A model generated the notes under the pieces. That model was not told the origin of the DNA and did no database searches. It was given only the letters and a program-made list of their open reading frames with translations. A stretch of 64,000 nucleotides of DNA from Diphasiastrum complanatum (Eukaryota; Streptophyta; Lycopodiopsida; Lycopodiales; Lycopodiaceae): the NCBI GenBank assembly GCA_029204225.1, contig CM055103.1:47236458-47300457 (forward strand), in the 5' to 3' direction. Both the position numbers and the translations under genes were made by a program. Position 1 is the first letter of the stretch, and each line of letters opens with the position of its first letter. Positions 21,600-32,180 of the stretch are shown here, piece after piece.

Positions 21600-22800
21600 A
21601 ATAGGAGGCTGATACTCTTATTACAGTGCATAAATAACAGTTGAGTTTCTGCTTGCTCATTCTTCAGCCATCTTGGAGAATTCTGGTTCCTCCATGTAGA
21701 AAGAACTATTGTTGTTCTCTCGTTTGTTCTGAGCTTATTTACTCCTTGGATTTTGATAGTAGTCCATGGCTGCATGACCTTTCTTATGACAGTGGATGCA
21801 TTCTATCTTGGGATTAAGCCAACATGTATCAACAGTTTGGACTTCATGTATGCATCTCACACATGTCTTTTTGTCACCACCTTGTCGCTTTTGCTTGCTT
21901 TTGCCTTTCCACTTGCCCCTTTGGCCTCCCTCTGTTTACTGATTTCGATCTTGCCTTTGGTCTGACTCCCTCTTAGGTTGGAACTTCGTTTTCTACTTCT
22001 CTTTATTGCTATAGAGAGCTTGATCGGAGGTGTCCTTGTCATCAAGGTGGTCACGAGCCTCCACTTCTTAATTGATTTTGATCACAGCCTTCTCAAGTGT
22101 CATTTGTGAATCTTTAGCCAACAAAGTTCGGGTTGTTTGAAATCTCGGTAGAGCATATAGTAGGTAGGTGAGCTCTTTCTCTACTGAGATTGCATGTTCT
22201 ATTTCAGCGTTGTGTAGTGACAGGAATAGATCCTTCATTCTTCTGATAAAGGACATGAGATCTTTGCCATCCCATCTCAAATAAGTTGGTCAGTCTTCTA
22301 AATGCCTGATCTGACTTTGCAATTTAGATTGGAACTTAGCTAGTAATGCATCTCACATCTCTCTTGCATTAGAGATTGTTGCATGGTCAAGTGTGATGCT
22401 ATCTTCAATGGAAGAAGACATGACAACTATTGCTTTGTCATTATTTTATTTCCACTCTTGTAGCTCCTTGCATGTGCTACCAAGCATCTCTTATGTTCCT
22501 TTGACCCAATGTCATAGACCTTCTCCTTTCAAGATGAGAGAAGTATTTACCTTCCATGATAGGAAGTTAGCCCTGGAGGACTCAAGAACTATGCATATCT
22601 TTGACTATATACTGCTGGCTTACACAGTTTGCTTGTCATTCCTAACTATCATTTCTAGGCTCTCATACTCAGCTCTCAGTCTTCATTCGTCTCATCTTCT
22701 CAGAGACCTCCTCGGTCTAAGGTGTGAGGTTCTCTTGGGTAGCTCTATTCGAGTATCTTGGGGATTCGTCAAAATCAGCCAACACTTATTTGGGTGGGGT
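21600..22800 (-). pseudogene. Ty1/copia gag remnant (copy 1)
   Basis: On the minus strand a gag-like frame (22,068-22,280) reads KDLMSFIRRMKDLFLSLHNA, ISVEKELTYLLYALP and MTLEKAVIKIN, typical of the copia gag helical domain. A basic linker (RQDRN to GKSKQKRQGG) follows and then the zinc knuckle CIHCHKKGHAAMDYYQNP (about 21,760-21,810), in which the final Cys is Tyr; copy 2 keeps Cys there. Frame breaks separate the parts. Upstream sequence (22,430-22,800) continues gag. This is the same family as 5,860-6,960. Confidence 0.8.
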
Positions 22801-22839
22801 TAAGTATTGTCGTGGTTGACTGCTATGACTACGTAGGCA

Positions 22840-24600
22840 TTAGGGCACATTCGTACCATACTAATCCGTACAACCTATAGTAATGCACGGTTTGAATTGG
22901 AATAAACGAAAGTGGTAGTAGGCCATGGTAACAAAAAATGCTACATTACCACAAGGCATAGATGATAATTTAGGATAAAACTCTCTATGATATAAGCAAA
23001 GCATTTGAAAAGACATATTGAGATACCATTTGAGTACTAAATTAAGTAGTAGATCATTGTCCACATAGCATTAGATCCATAAGCCTTGTTGTAAACAAAC
23101 TTTTTGTGGGATAAAAGATGAACTTGCAAGCTTCCTAATGTTTTGGAAGTAAGTAAACTGGAATTTCTTCAACCTACTGTCCATCGCTGGGATAGGAGGT
23201 ATGTCAAACAAAAAAATTTCATGAAGAAAAATTGTTTTTGAGCCTATTGTCCCATCATTGGACAACAACCACCTCTATTTGGTTTCAACTCCATATTATC
23301 TAGCATGTATGTAAGCTACAAATGAGCACCAATCCTTTGGTTTGCATCGTTGCCTGGTAGGCAACAACCAATTCATCAGAATTTGTTGGTAAAGACATTT
23401 CGTGGTCCAACTCGCTGCCTATGAAGTAGAAATCACCACTTCATAAAGTGAAGGAGATGAGAAATGGTCCATCGCTGCCTATGAGGCAAATGGATCCATT
23501 TTTTTGAAGCAAAAATGTGATGAACTATCCATCGTGCACAATGAGCCATCATAGCAATAATTCAACATACATTTTGCTTAATGTGAGAAGCTATGAGCAA
23601 ACATGTCATAAAACATTAATCTGAGTGTGTAAAGCAACACAAGATACTTGTATTGAAATGAAATAGAGAAGACCTCTTACCATTTGGTAGCTTCCAAAGG
23701 ATGTAAGTATCGTAGGGCACATTCTCAATAGGAACAAAATGGAGAACCCTTCTTCACAAAGTGTAGTGAAAAATTATGGTCGCAATTCTGTGATATATAG
23801 TGGTTTAACACGAGACTTCCTGGAAGGTACTATCTTGCCTTGAGAGTGAAGCAACAAATCCTATTCCTTCAAAAGAGGGGAAAGTTTTTTTTGAAAAGAT
23901 ATATCATAAAAGAGGGAGAAATTTTGAAAAGATATATTGTAGGTTAAGGGTGATGTTTATTTTGGACCTTATAAACTTGAAGTGTCAAAAGCTAGTTGTT
24001 GTTCAGTGGTATGGTAGCATAGCAAGGTGTGAATAAACAAAGAAGCATCCATGAGAGAGAGATACAAGACTGCACTAGGTTCCTCTTGACTAAGCAAGAC
24101 TGAAGCTTTTTAAAGCCTTTATTCATAATCCAACAAGGTAAAGTATAGTTGAAAAGTAAAATATAGTACTAAAAAGCAACATAAAGCATAACCACTTTCA
24201 AGTCGTTTAGTTGATCCGATCGTGTCTTCCCAATCCGATAGTGTTTTTGGCGATAGGCCAAGCCATTATATCATCGTATCAAGGTGAGTGCCATGCTGAT
24301 CATTACGGTGAGTTGGTCCACATCAAATCGTTTTTAGTAATAACAGAGTATGAAAAGTTTGAACCATTTTTAATTTTCTTAGCCAAAAGTCTTGGTGTGG
24401 ACATGTGTGCTGGTATTAGGGCAAATCCATGCCATGCTAACCCAAGTGACCCATATAGAGCAAGGTATGTCATGCATCGTTGTCCATACTCCTGAACATA
24501 TCCATGCTTATCAGTTGTATCCCACCAAACATCTAATAGCACTTATTAGGGTGAGTTTGAGATTTACTATGCTTGATTGTATGATTGTCTCTATGCAAAG
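22840..24600 (-). repeat. Hairpin-rich noncoding repeat (copy 1)
   Basis: A noncoding repeat with close copies at 42,206-43,980 and 53,906-55,456 and a diverged copy at 55,860-57,230. It holds a hairpin cluster (23,170-23,560) and the recurrent GTATTAGGGCAAATCC motif (22,842 and 24,412; a third copy lies just outside at 24,701). Strand is given as minus because the loops make GNRA tetraloops there and the adjoining retroelements run that way. No coding function is evident. Confidence 0.7.
23170..23560 (-). repeat. Irregular hairpin array with CCATCGCTG core
   Basis: The core CCATCGCTG or a variant recurs about every 60-90 bp (near 23,181, 23,254, 23,346, 23,411, 23,470, 23,527). Flanks can pair: CCTActgTCCA with TGGGAtAGG (23,173-23,197); TTGTCC with GGACAA (23,247-23,265); GTTGCCT with AGGCAAC across a 3-nt loop (23,349-23,365); TGCCT with AGGCA (23,476-23,488). 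Stem sequences differ between units while pairing is kept. Confidence 0.7.
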
Positions 24601-24616
24601 TCATGCAATATAGAAA

Positions 24617-26340
24617 TCACAAATCAACCATGGTATACGGACACCACTTTGGATAGACATAATTAATTATGAGTGAGATTTTTCCAATGTTTCTACAAGG
24701 TATTAGGGTAGATCCGTGCCGTTCTAACCCTTTTGTAGAAACTACGTATCTTACGCATATCCGTGCTAAGTATGGCTTTTCAAGGGTCCTAGTTTGTGTC
24801 TTATCCATAAAAATCTGAATATTAGGGTCATTGATAAAACATATGTCATCAATGTATCTGAAATAATGTATGAAAGAAGTCTCAAAAACTCTATTACAGT
24901 AACATAAATGTAAAAAAAGTCTCCTTGTGTCACTGCTAGTGGTGAACTGGATACGGCCGGTCACTGATATACTAATTTCCCTTCTAACTATGTCATCTTC
25001 ATCCTGCACATCGATTAGGATTTATAAATGTTTAGTTTTTTTATTGGTAGATCATCTTTGGTGCCACTACTTTGTCCTTCCTTTCCTTTGTAATCTGAAA
25101 ACCGCTTTTTCTTTCATGTTCCTGATCTAGAAATGACTAAATTCAGATTATTGAGATTAAAAGAGCCAGTTCTTTTGTTCAAGTTTTGGAAGTACTTATC
25201 TTGGAGGGTAGAAAAACTAGATCGTTTTAGAAAACTCTCTATTTCTCGGATGTTTTCAGCATCTCCCAAAGTTGCAAGAAGTTTAGAAAAGGAATCTTTT
25301 GCAAGTTCAATGGAAATGTTAGTCATGTATTGGTGGATAAAGAGAAAAGTCAGGTGTGATTTCACTACATCCCTAGCAGGTTTATGAAGCCACATGAAAA
25401 ATGCATTCATCTGATTTTGAAGGGAAGCACCAGAAAAGAACTTGGCTAGGTTGTTCATCATGAACCAAATAGCATGGTCAAACCAAATGATGGAAGAGCT
25501 GTTTTTGTATTTTTCACCACATCTACGTTTAAAAAAGGTCTTTTCCAATTTCAGATTATGGCCTGTTTAAGGTTCATTCTATTGAAACTGGTCTCAAAGT
25601 GGCCTCTAATTCTGGCCCAGGTTTGCTCAGACAAACAACATGATCGTTCAAATTTGTTCATACGAATGATGGTGTCAAAAGAAATAGGGGTCTCAAGTGA
25701 AGGATATTTATGCATGGTGGCCAACTTGCAGACTTGTATTTCTTATTCTGTCATATGAGTCATCATGATCCAAAGATCGATAGGGATGGGTGACAAAAGG
25801 CAGACTCCAAAGTTTATAAGACGTGAGGGGTGGATTGTACTCAATAATTCTGCCAGGAACAAAGGGTACTTGACAGCCTTTAGATTGGCAAAAGTCATAA
25901 GAAGAGAGGTCACCAATGTCGCAAATGTCTTGAGAGAAGATCTCAAGCTGAGAGGCACTATCCTCATCAAGGTCATCAGTAAAGACTAAAGGATGTGGTG
26001 ATAGAGGAGCATTAGACACGGTAGGGGAAGGATAGTAGGAGTAATACCATTTTCATTCTCCAAGCACATGAACACTTTTCTAATGTGCATATTACAGAAC
26101 TTTTTCTCTTCCTCAAATTTTTTAACGAAATCATTAAGACAATTCTCCACTAAGCTCAAAGTGTCTTTGTTCTTAACAAACTCAAGATAAATCTTTATCC
26201 AGTCAATAGTTTCAAGCAAATCAATCAGGCAAAGAATCTTATCCTCAGGTCAGTAGAAGAACAAGTAGCCCTATCAGTGTTAATGACAAATTTATGCATC
26301 TCAACGACTTTTTCATACAACAAATCAGTGTCTGAACAAA
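24617..26340 (-). pseudogene. Penelope-like element, minus-strand family member (copy 1)
   Basis: Read from 26,340 down: LLETIDWIKIYLEFVKN, FCNMHIRKVFMCLENEN (about 26,060-26,110), TDDLDEDSASQLE, SYKLWSLPFVTHP, then SSIIWFDHAIWFMMNNLAKF (25,430-25,490), ARDVVKSHLTFLFIHQYMTN and QDKYFQNLNKRTGSFNLNN, and finally FRYIDDICFIND (about 24,827-24,862). The N-terminal two-thirds is better preserved than in the plus-strand member and shares its sequence, but most of the RT between FNLNN and FRYIDD is missing, an internal deletion of RT motifs. Its 5' end abuts the copia element at 26,345. Several frame breaks make it inactive. Confidence 0.65.
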
Positions 26341-26344
26341 ATGG

Positions 26345-27149
26345 TTAGGTGGAGGAAGGAGATCCCCATAACCCAAAAGAGGAAGGATCCTGAATCCATC
26401 CTAAACCATAAAAACAGACCTTTATTAGCTTATGAATCGGATAAAAGGTAAAATCTTCAGTAATGATGGATTTTGCATAGGTCCAGATATATCTGAATGA
26501 ACAATATCTAACAAACCTTTTGCTGCATTGCATGCCTATGTCTTGATCTAAAAGGAATCCTAGTCTGCTTTGCAAGGATGCAGCTATGGTAGACATGGAT
26601 ATTGACTTTGCCATAAGGGTAGTCGAGATCAAGTGCTAGGGATTGTTGTCTGGACATGTTCGATACAGATGCATAATTCATGTGTCCTAAGCGATGATGT
26701 CATAGTAATGCTTTATTGACAAGAACAGAGATTTTCAAGGCTTGACTAGAATCAGAATAACAATGTGCCAATCTGTATAAGTATCCATGTCTCTTGCCGA
26801 GTGCAATGATCTTATTACTCATATCAATAATTCTGCATTGATCACACTCAAACTCTACCTTATGAATTAAATCTGTAATTCTACTTACTGATAACAGATT
26901 TGTAGAGAGTTTAGGAACATATAAGACTTTTGATAGTAGTTTGAATTGATTATGCTGGAACCTCAATCTTACAGTACCCTCACCTTCGATATCATCACCA
27001 AGATGAACATACTTAGTTGTGCTGTAAGGCATATAGGAATGAAAAATCTCAGGATGATTGGTCATATGTTGAGTAGCTCCAGAATTTAGAAACCACGAAT
27101 CATTTAAATTCGTGTATTTGTCTTTGACTATAAAAGCGTCTTCGTCCAT
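26345..27149 (-). pseudogene. Ty1/copia protease and pre-integrase (copy 1)
   Basis: A frame at 26,700-27,149 contains FLNSGATQHMTN, the retropepsin site in which the catalytic Asp of DSGAT is Asn, followed by VLYVPKLSTNLLSVS and IIALGKRHGYLYRL, standard copia sequence. The frame stops at a TGA where copy 2 has TGG in ALLWHHRLGHMN, so this copy has a nonsense change. Beyond it come the GAG pre-integrase HRLGHMN and IHVYHSCILAKQTRIPF zinc-finger-like part, then a broken start of the integrase core (IVHSDISGPMQN near 26,470-26,510) before the PLE junction. The protease Asn is shared by both copies, so loss of activity predates the duplication. Confidence 0.85.
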
Positions 27150-27988
27150 TTCGACTTCAAGAGATGTTGGAACTGTATTTGCTTGTTGATCAGGTTGCTT
27201 GGCTGCATTCTTTGCTTTGAGAAATCCTGGATCTCATGGTTATTGCATTTGCAATACTTGCAAAGCATCTTCTTCTTTAACGAATGTGGATTCAATGATT
27301 GTTCTTGACTTTGAGTCTGTATCTGATTCGATGCAATCTGCTTGGAGCTTTTCTGCTTGTGCCGTTTCAAGCCCTTGTTGACATATAGAGCATCAGACAA
27401 AGAGGTCGACGGAGTGTCTTGACTTCTTCGATTATCTTCTTGCAACAACATAGTGATAACTCTGGTAAGAGTTAAATCTGAGTGTGTCATGATGATCATC
27501 ACCCAGTTCTCATATGTAGAGGACAGGCTTGAAAGCAATGTCATAATTGCGTCTTCATCATCTATGACTGATCCGACAATGACCATCTGTTGCAAGAGAT
27601 TCTTAAATTGGTTAATATGATTTTGAAGAGAATCATTATTCGACATCTTAAGTGTGAAGAATTTTCTTCGAAGTTGTAACTTGGTAGTTACGTCTCTCAC
27701 ATCATATAGTGAGCTCAGGATGTCCCAAACTTCTTTCAAAGTTCTGGCTTCTGCTACATGGCCAATCTGATCATCTGCTATATTGAGGATAATAAGCGCC
27801 AAAGCTTCACCAACCTTCAACCTCCATTTCAAGTCTTTTGTGTCGTCTCCAAGCTTCACTTCGATACATGTAATAACATCCCACAACTCGTTGGCAATTA
27901 GCAAGGTCTTCATCTTAAATTTCCATAAATGATAATTGGATCCACTTAGTTTGTCTACAATAAGACCGACTTTACTTTGAGAATCCAT
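27128..27988 (-). pseudogene. Ty1/copia gag, 286 codons (copy 1)
   Basis: A continuous frame begins MDSQSKVGLIVDKLSGSNY and continues LWKFKMKTLLIANELWDVI, LKEVWDILSSLYD and LLSSLSSTYENWVMII, the standard copia gag fold (a DUF4219/UBN2-type capsid). Near the C-terminus is a knuckle, CKYCKCNNHEIQDF, with Phe in place of the last Cys. The protease frame overlaps by 22 nt in another frame; a frameshifting arrangement or a shared indel would both explain this. The start lies about 160 bp from the primer-binding site at 28,150, as expected for a 5' leader. It is the longest uninterrupted frame in the window, with a twin at 46,492-47,352. Listed as a pseudogene because the element downstream is broken. 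Confidence 0.85.
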
Positions 27989-28149
27989 TTGGAACTTTAG
28001 TTTGTCGACGTTAAGAGAGATATTGTGCTGTGGAAATCAATTCTTTGATATTGAAACAAATTGATTCGAACTGAAGAATTTGATATCGCGAAAGATGTCA
28101 AGTATTGGAGCTTGCGCTCTGATATAGTATTAGGCCTTGAAGAATCAAC

Positions 28150-28161
28150 GCTCTGATACCA
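28150..28161 (-). promoter_or_regulatory. Primer-binding site for initiator-Met tRNA (copy 1)
   Basis: The minus strand reads TGGTATCAGAGC immediately after an LTR ending CCAACA. This is the usual plant LTR-retrotransposon PBS. A second, damaged version (TATATCAGAGC) lies about 40 bp further into the leader, near 28,110. Confidence 0.9.
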
Positions 28162-28790
28162 TGTTGGAAAGAGGTGTGTAAAAGGTAGGTAGAATAGAAT
28201 CAAATAAAAATAATTTGAATGACAAGAATTTAAAGTTATCGTGTGCAATAGAATAAACTATCTTTCTCTTTCTGTATGCATGACTACGCCTATCAATTTC
28301 AAACAGACAATAGTGATAAAAATCACGTTCGATCTTGTAGTAACTAGCTTTGAAATCATTAGTACTACAATGATTACGTAGCCAAACATTAAGCATTGAA
28401 TAATCGATCTTAGGACTTCTCAGAAATTACTTGATGATGAATTAATGCAAGTCGGTGGCTTTGGTCGTAAACAGTCTATCTGCAGATTTAAACATAAACT
28501 GTCACTCTACTAAAATGAATGTAAACTGTCATGCAAAAAATGCGATAGTCTTCACCAACATCAGTTCCTTAACATTTGAGACATCTGGCATTCTACAAAA
28601 AAGCCAAAGTAAGAGAAAATCCCAAAAGACAAAAATCCTGAAAATGCCGACATTGTAAGCCGTTTCTGAGTAGTTATGCAGACTGTTAAAAACATGAAGA
28701 AATCATGCAGTCTGGATAAAAATTGGACAAAGATTAAAATGTTGATTAGTCGATTAGTAGGAGAATAATCCAATAAGTGCCTCATAGAAG
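28162..28790 (-). repeat. Copia 5' LTR (far end uncertain, copy 1)
   Basis: The LTR inner end (minus strand ...CCTCTTTCCAACA) abuts the PBS at 28,161. The outer end could not be fixed because no partner LTR is present; homology with another repeat begins near 28,790. No coding function is visible. Confidence 0.55.
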
Positions 28791-29245
28791 CATCCTTACT
28801 TATAACATAAGCAATCGCATGTAGTGATAGTATTCATACATATGTACGCATCCAATCCATTACCATTATCATATACACAACAATTATCATTATCAAAGAC
28901 CATCAACGAGGAAGATAGAACTATTGTAGGGCGGCCAACAATAGTATCTATGCGTAAAATAAGTATACTTATTATGAAACGTACTCATGCAAGTCATAAG
29001 TGCTTGATTTTTTTTAGAAATCAAAAGATAGAAATGAAACCATCACATTTCAGGATGGCGGCCAAATTAAACGGTATGAAAGGTGCAATCATTGATCATT
29101 ATACCATTGAGTAATCATGAAGGCATTCTACCAAATCACGATGATCTGGCCATAAGCAGGTTGTTGGCCATCATCCCACATGCCATGCAAACAATACATT
29201 TTTTGGAAGATAACCTACTGCGATGGAACAATATAAGACTGTTTG
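28790..29245 (-). repeat. Diverged inverted partner of 20,930-21,560
   Basis: See the shared words listed for 20,930-21,560. The copy-2 counterpart is at 48,155-48,610 with only scattered base changes. Confidence 0.5.
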
Positions 29246-29251
29246 TAGTGT

Positions 29252-29493
29252 GCATAATTGGTAGAAGCAGGGGGGGGGGGTGGTTAGAGGTTTTGCCAAG
29301 GAATTTTTGTTTTATTTTTTTAGTTTCCATGGGCACTTCTTAGTAGTTATAGAGTGTTTGGTTAGGCTTTACGGATTACCGAGTGACATTATGAACATTC
29401 ACGATACGATATTCACTGGTCACTTTTGGTCGGCTGTATTCGCTAATCTAAATAGGACTCTGAGCTTGAAGCTCTTCAAATTATTGGTAGTTA
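29252..29493 (+). pseudogene. Ty3/gypsy integrase fragment (copy 1)
   Basis: The plus strand encodes LVRLYGLPSDIMNIHDTIFT, GHFWSAVFANLN and RTLSLKLF. This matches the Ty3/gypsy integrase core region (GLP.SIVSDRD..F.S.FW..L...). The catalytic Asp context SDRD is changed to NIHD, so it is decayed. It is preceded by a G-run (29,271-29,281). The same fragment sits inside the LTR element at 48,701-51,981, so here it is what is left of that insertion. Confidence 0.8.
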
Positions 29494-30517
29494 CATTAGA
29501 CTGCGAACAAAGTACATATAGAGAAATTACATAAACAGACATCCTTCAAATCATGAAGTGTGTCATTCCCTTCATTAGGGGTCTATTCTAAACCAATATA
29601 ATGATGACATGGGTACATTTGCTTAGTTGTCCATCTGCCATGTCATCTTGAGCCAATTAGGTAGTTACACATGGATATTCGTGACTATCAAAAGAGTCAC
29701 GAATAATCTGACTTGACAAAGAATATTCTTTATTCGAGCACATCCATTATTAAGGCTGTGTCGCTTCATTTAGTCCTTCATCTTAAGTCCTTCCTTTGGT
29801 TGGCCTTAAAAATAAAACTTCATAGATATTTCTTCGTATTGGTCCCTTTGTGTTGAACATAGGCCATCATCTTTTAGATTTATGGTTGAATATAGTCAAA
29901 TATACTGAATAATTTGAATCATCCTTTGTATTAAATATCCCCCTTCTCAAACATGTTGTGACCTCACAAACATATATTTGAGAGTAGGAAAAAGAACTTC
30001 ATAAACTATAGTTCAACATTCAAACATAGATATCTTTAAAATGTACTATATGCTGTCAAGAGAAATAAATATATACAATCCTGTAGCAATTTCTCTTGCT
30101 ATTTTTGACAGATGTATCAGCTCTAATTTGTTTATAAGTTTTGTAAAGCTTTACTTCTATAAACTGTCCAAAACTCGATTTCCAAATCTAGCAAGTTTGA
30201 TGTCAAGGAAAGTGTCATCGTAAACTGCTTGGCCACTTCTACATGATCTACACTGGGTCATTGAGGAATAACATCCTTTAAAAAGTCTACAGTTAAGTCC
30301 AAAAATTTGTCTTCTATATACAAATCCTGTACATAAGAGTACCTTGGCAACAAAATTGCTCAAAATTGACACGGTCTAGGCTTAAAATTTCTTTTGCATC
30401 TTGTCATTTATTTGTTCTCATATATTCTATGCCATGTTTTGATAGAAAGTCGCATAATTCTCCTCCCATTGTATACACAATATTCACAATTCGAAATATA
30501 GCATATTAATGTCGATC

Positions 30518-30672
30518 AACAAATTATCCTCCTCAAACTTGTCAAAATTTGACACAACATTCACGATCAATCTTGAGGAGGATAATTTATGATCAATTAT
30601 GGCCAAACAAATTATCCTCCTCAAACAAACTGACATGAGGAGGATAATTTATGATCAAATAATCCTCCTCAA
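30518..30672. repeat. Cluster of AAATTATCCTCCTCA foldbacks (copy 2)
   Basis: Same arrangement as 8,985-9,135. One arm here reads CTTGAGGAGGATAATTT and pairs perfectly, where copy 1 has GAGGAAG. Confidence 0.8.
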
Positions 30673-31592
30673 AACTTGTCAAACTTCAGACACAGGTACA
30701 ATGCTACAAAATAAATCTCCTCATTAATTAGAATACTTGCATTGCGCAAGTTCACTTTGAGAGTCAAATCATCAACAGATACTATGCTAGCCACAAATTC
30801 TTGACATACTTCCGTCAATACGATAGAGAGATCAATCACCAACAAGTCTTTAAGTTGGCATTGTTATGCTAAAGGTTTTATTTGCTCGAACTAAGGTGGC
30901 AGTGTTCGAATCTTACAATTGAGCATTGCGATTTCGAATAGTCATGAATATGATTACAAAGTATAGAAAGTAGAGTTCACGTATTCTTTGTTAGTTTGCT
31001 GCTAGTTGTAGTTCAAAATATGTTACGGAAAGGTCCTTTGAATGGTCCGTTTGATAACATTAGTGTCCATAAAATCGTGTGTCCAAATGTCATTACTTCA
31101 CCGCCATGCCTTAAATTGTCAAAAATGTAAGTTTTGAGGACCTTGAATAGATCTACCACAACGTACATGCATGAGAGTTTGCACTTTACCATATCTATCT
31201 TGATCAACTCAGATTTTGGAGAGCTATCAAGATTTCAAGATTTGGATCTAGGCAAGAGCTCTTGTACACAAAAAGTAATCATCCATCAAAGATAATTGCC
31301 CCACAAATTACGTTCAGTGAGGCATCACCGTTTCCTTTGTAAAAATTTTAAAACTGACTTTACGGCAAGAAAAAAATGTCAGTGTGCAATATTTTAGCTA
31401 TTTTATATTTTGAAACAAAAAAACTCTACTATAGAATCCCATAGAAACAAGTATGCAATACAACCACCCATAGAAACCCATTCTGAACCTTTTGTTGCAC
31501 TACGTTTTGTTCCATATGTTCGGAACGGAATGTGTTACGTACGTACGGAACAGGCTACTTTTTCTTTCCCTATTTACTAATGGTTTTTGCAG

Positions 31593-31802
31593 ATAGCTGA
31601 TCCTCCTGTTGCTGTTGATGTTGTCTATCGCCTTTATTTGGTCATCACTACCACCCTACCTCGTATCATGGTCCCAGAATTTGGATATTTTTACCAAGGT
31701 GGACTGAGAATTTGCCATGTGAGGCTGCTATTGTCCGAGATCTACTGCATCAAATCAGAAGAGATGGCACTCCATGTGCTAGTCATCACGCTGAGGCTGT
31801 AG
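31593..31802 (+). pseudogene. Possible pseudo-exon with 3' splice site (copy 2)
   Basis: A pyrimidine-rich run, TTTACTAATGG and TTTTTGCAG (AG at 31,591-31,592) precede an open frame, ADPPVAVDVVYRLYLVITTT, that ends at a TAG (31,800-31,802). The branch-like ACTAAT is only about 12 nt from the AG, which is short, so the site is tentative. Copy 1 lacks this acceptor. Family not recognised. Confidence 0.3.
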
Positions 31803-32180
31803 GTGCATTTGCAAAAGTTTCACCTCTTTTTTCACTAATTTAAAAAAAAATTATAAACACTAACTTACACTACGTCCGAAAGCCATTGTTTTCTTGGCAA
31901 CATTTTGTTTCGGAACTCGTGAGGAACGTGCGTTCCGTAGGCATTCCGAAATGGAATGGGCAACTATGCTCCAACCACCTATTCGTAAACTACCGTTGCG
32001 GAAAAACCAGAGGATACAAAATTATATTTTTATAGTTTGACTCCAAACACACTTAATGTGTCATATAGTTCATAAAAACATGCATGCAAACTTAAATTAT
32101 GAGCAGCATGCAGCCAACCTAAATTATCAACAAACTTATACGTGGACAAAAGCACTTCAAATACATGAATGTTTGTTGAT

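Larger units (their letters stand above)
7981..29493 (+). repeat. Tandem segmental duplication, copy 1
   Basis: This segment matches 29,499-50,646 in three collinear blocks: 7,981-12,080 matches 29,499-33,693 directly; 13,310-17,958 matches 33,694-38,322 inverted; 18,832-29,251 matches 38,323-48,613 directly. The last 242 bp (29,252-29,493) match 50,401-50,646. Differences seen by eye are scattered single bases, microsatellite lengths and a few indels, so identity is very high. Continuous copia (13,026-13,760) and PLE (17,959-20,400) sequence crosses the sites where copy 2 is broken, which suggests copy 1 has the ancestral arrangement. Confidence 0.9.

Noticed and set aside
23345-23395. Hammerhead ribozyme, as known from Penelope-like elements (CTGATGA on the minus strand near 23,380)
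   Set aside because: The conserved GAAA after stem II is absent, and the third copy (54,055) lacks CTGATGA altogether.
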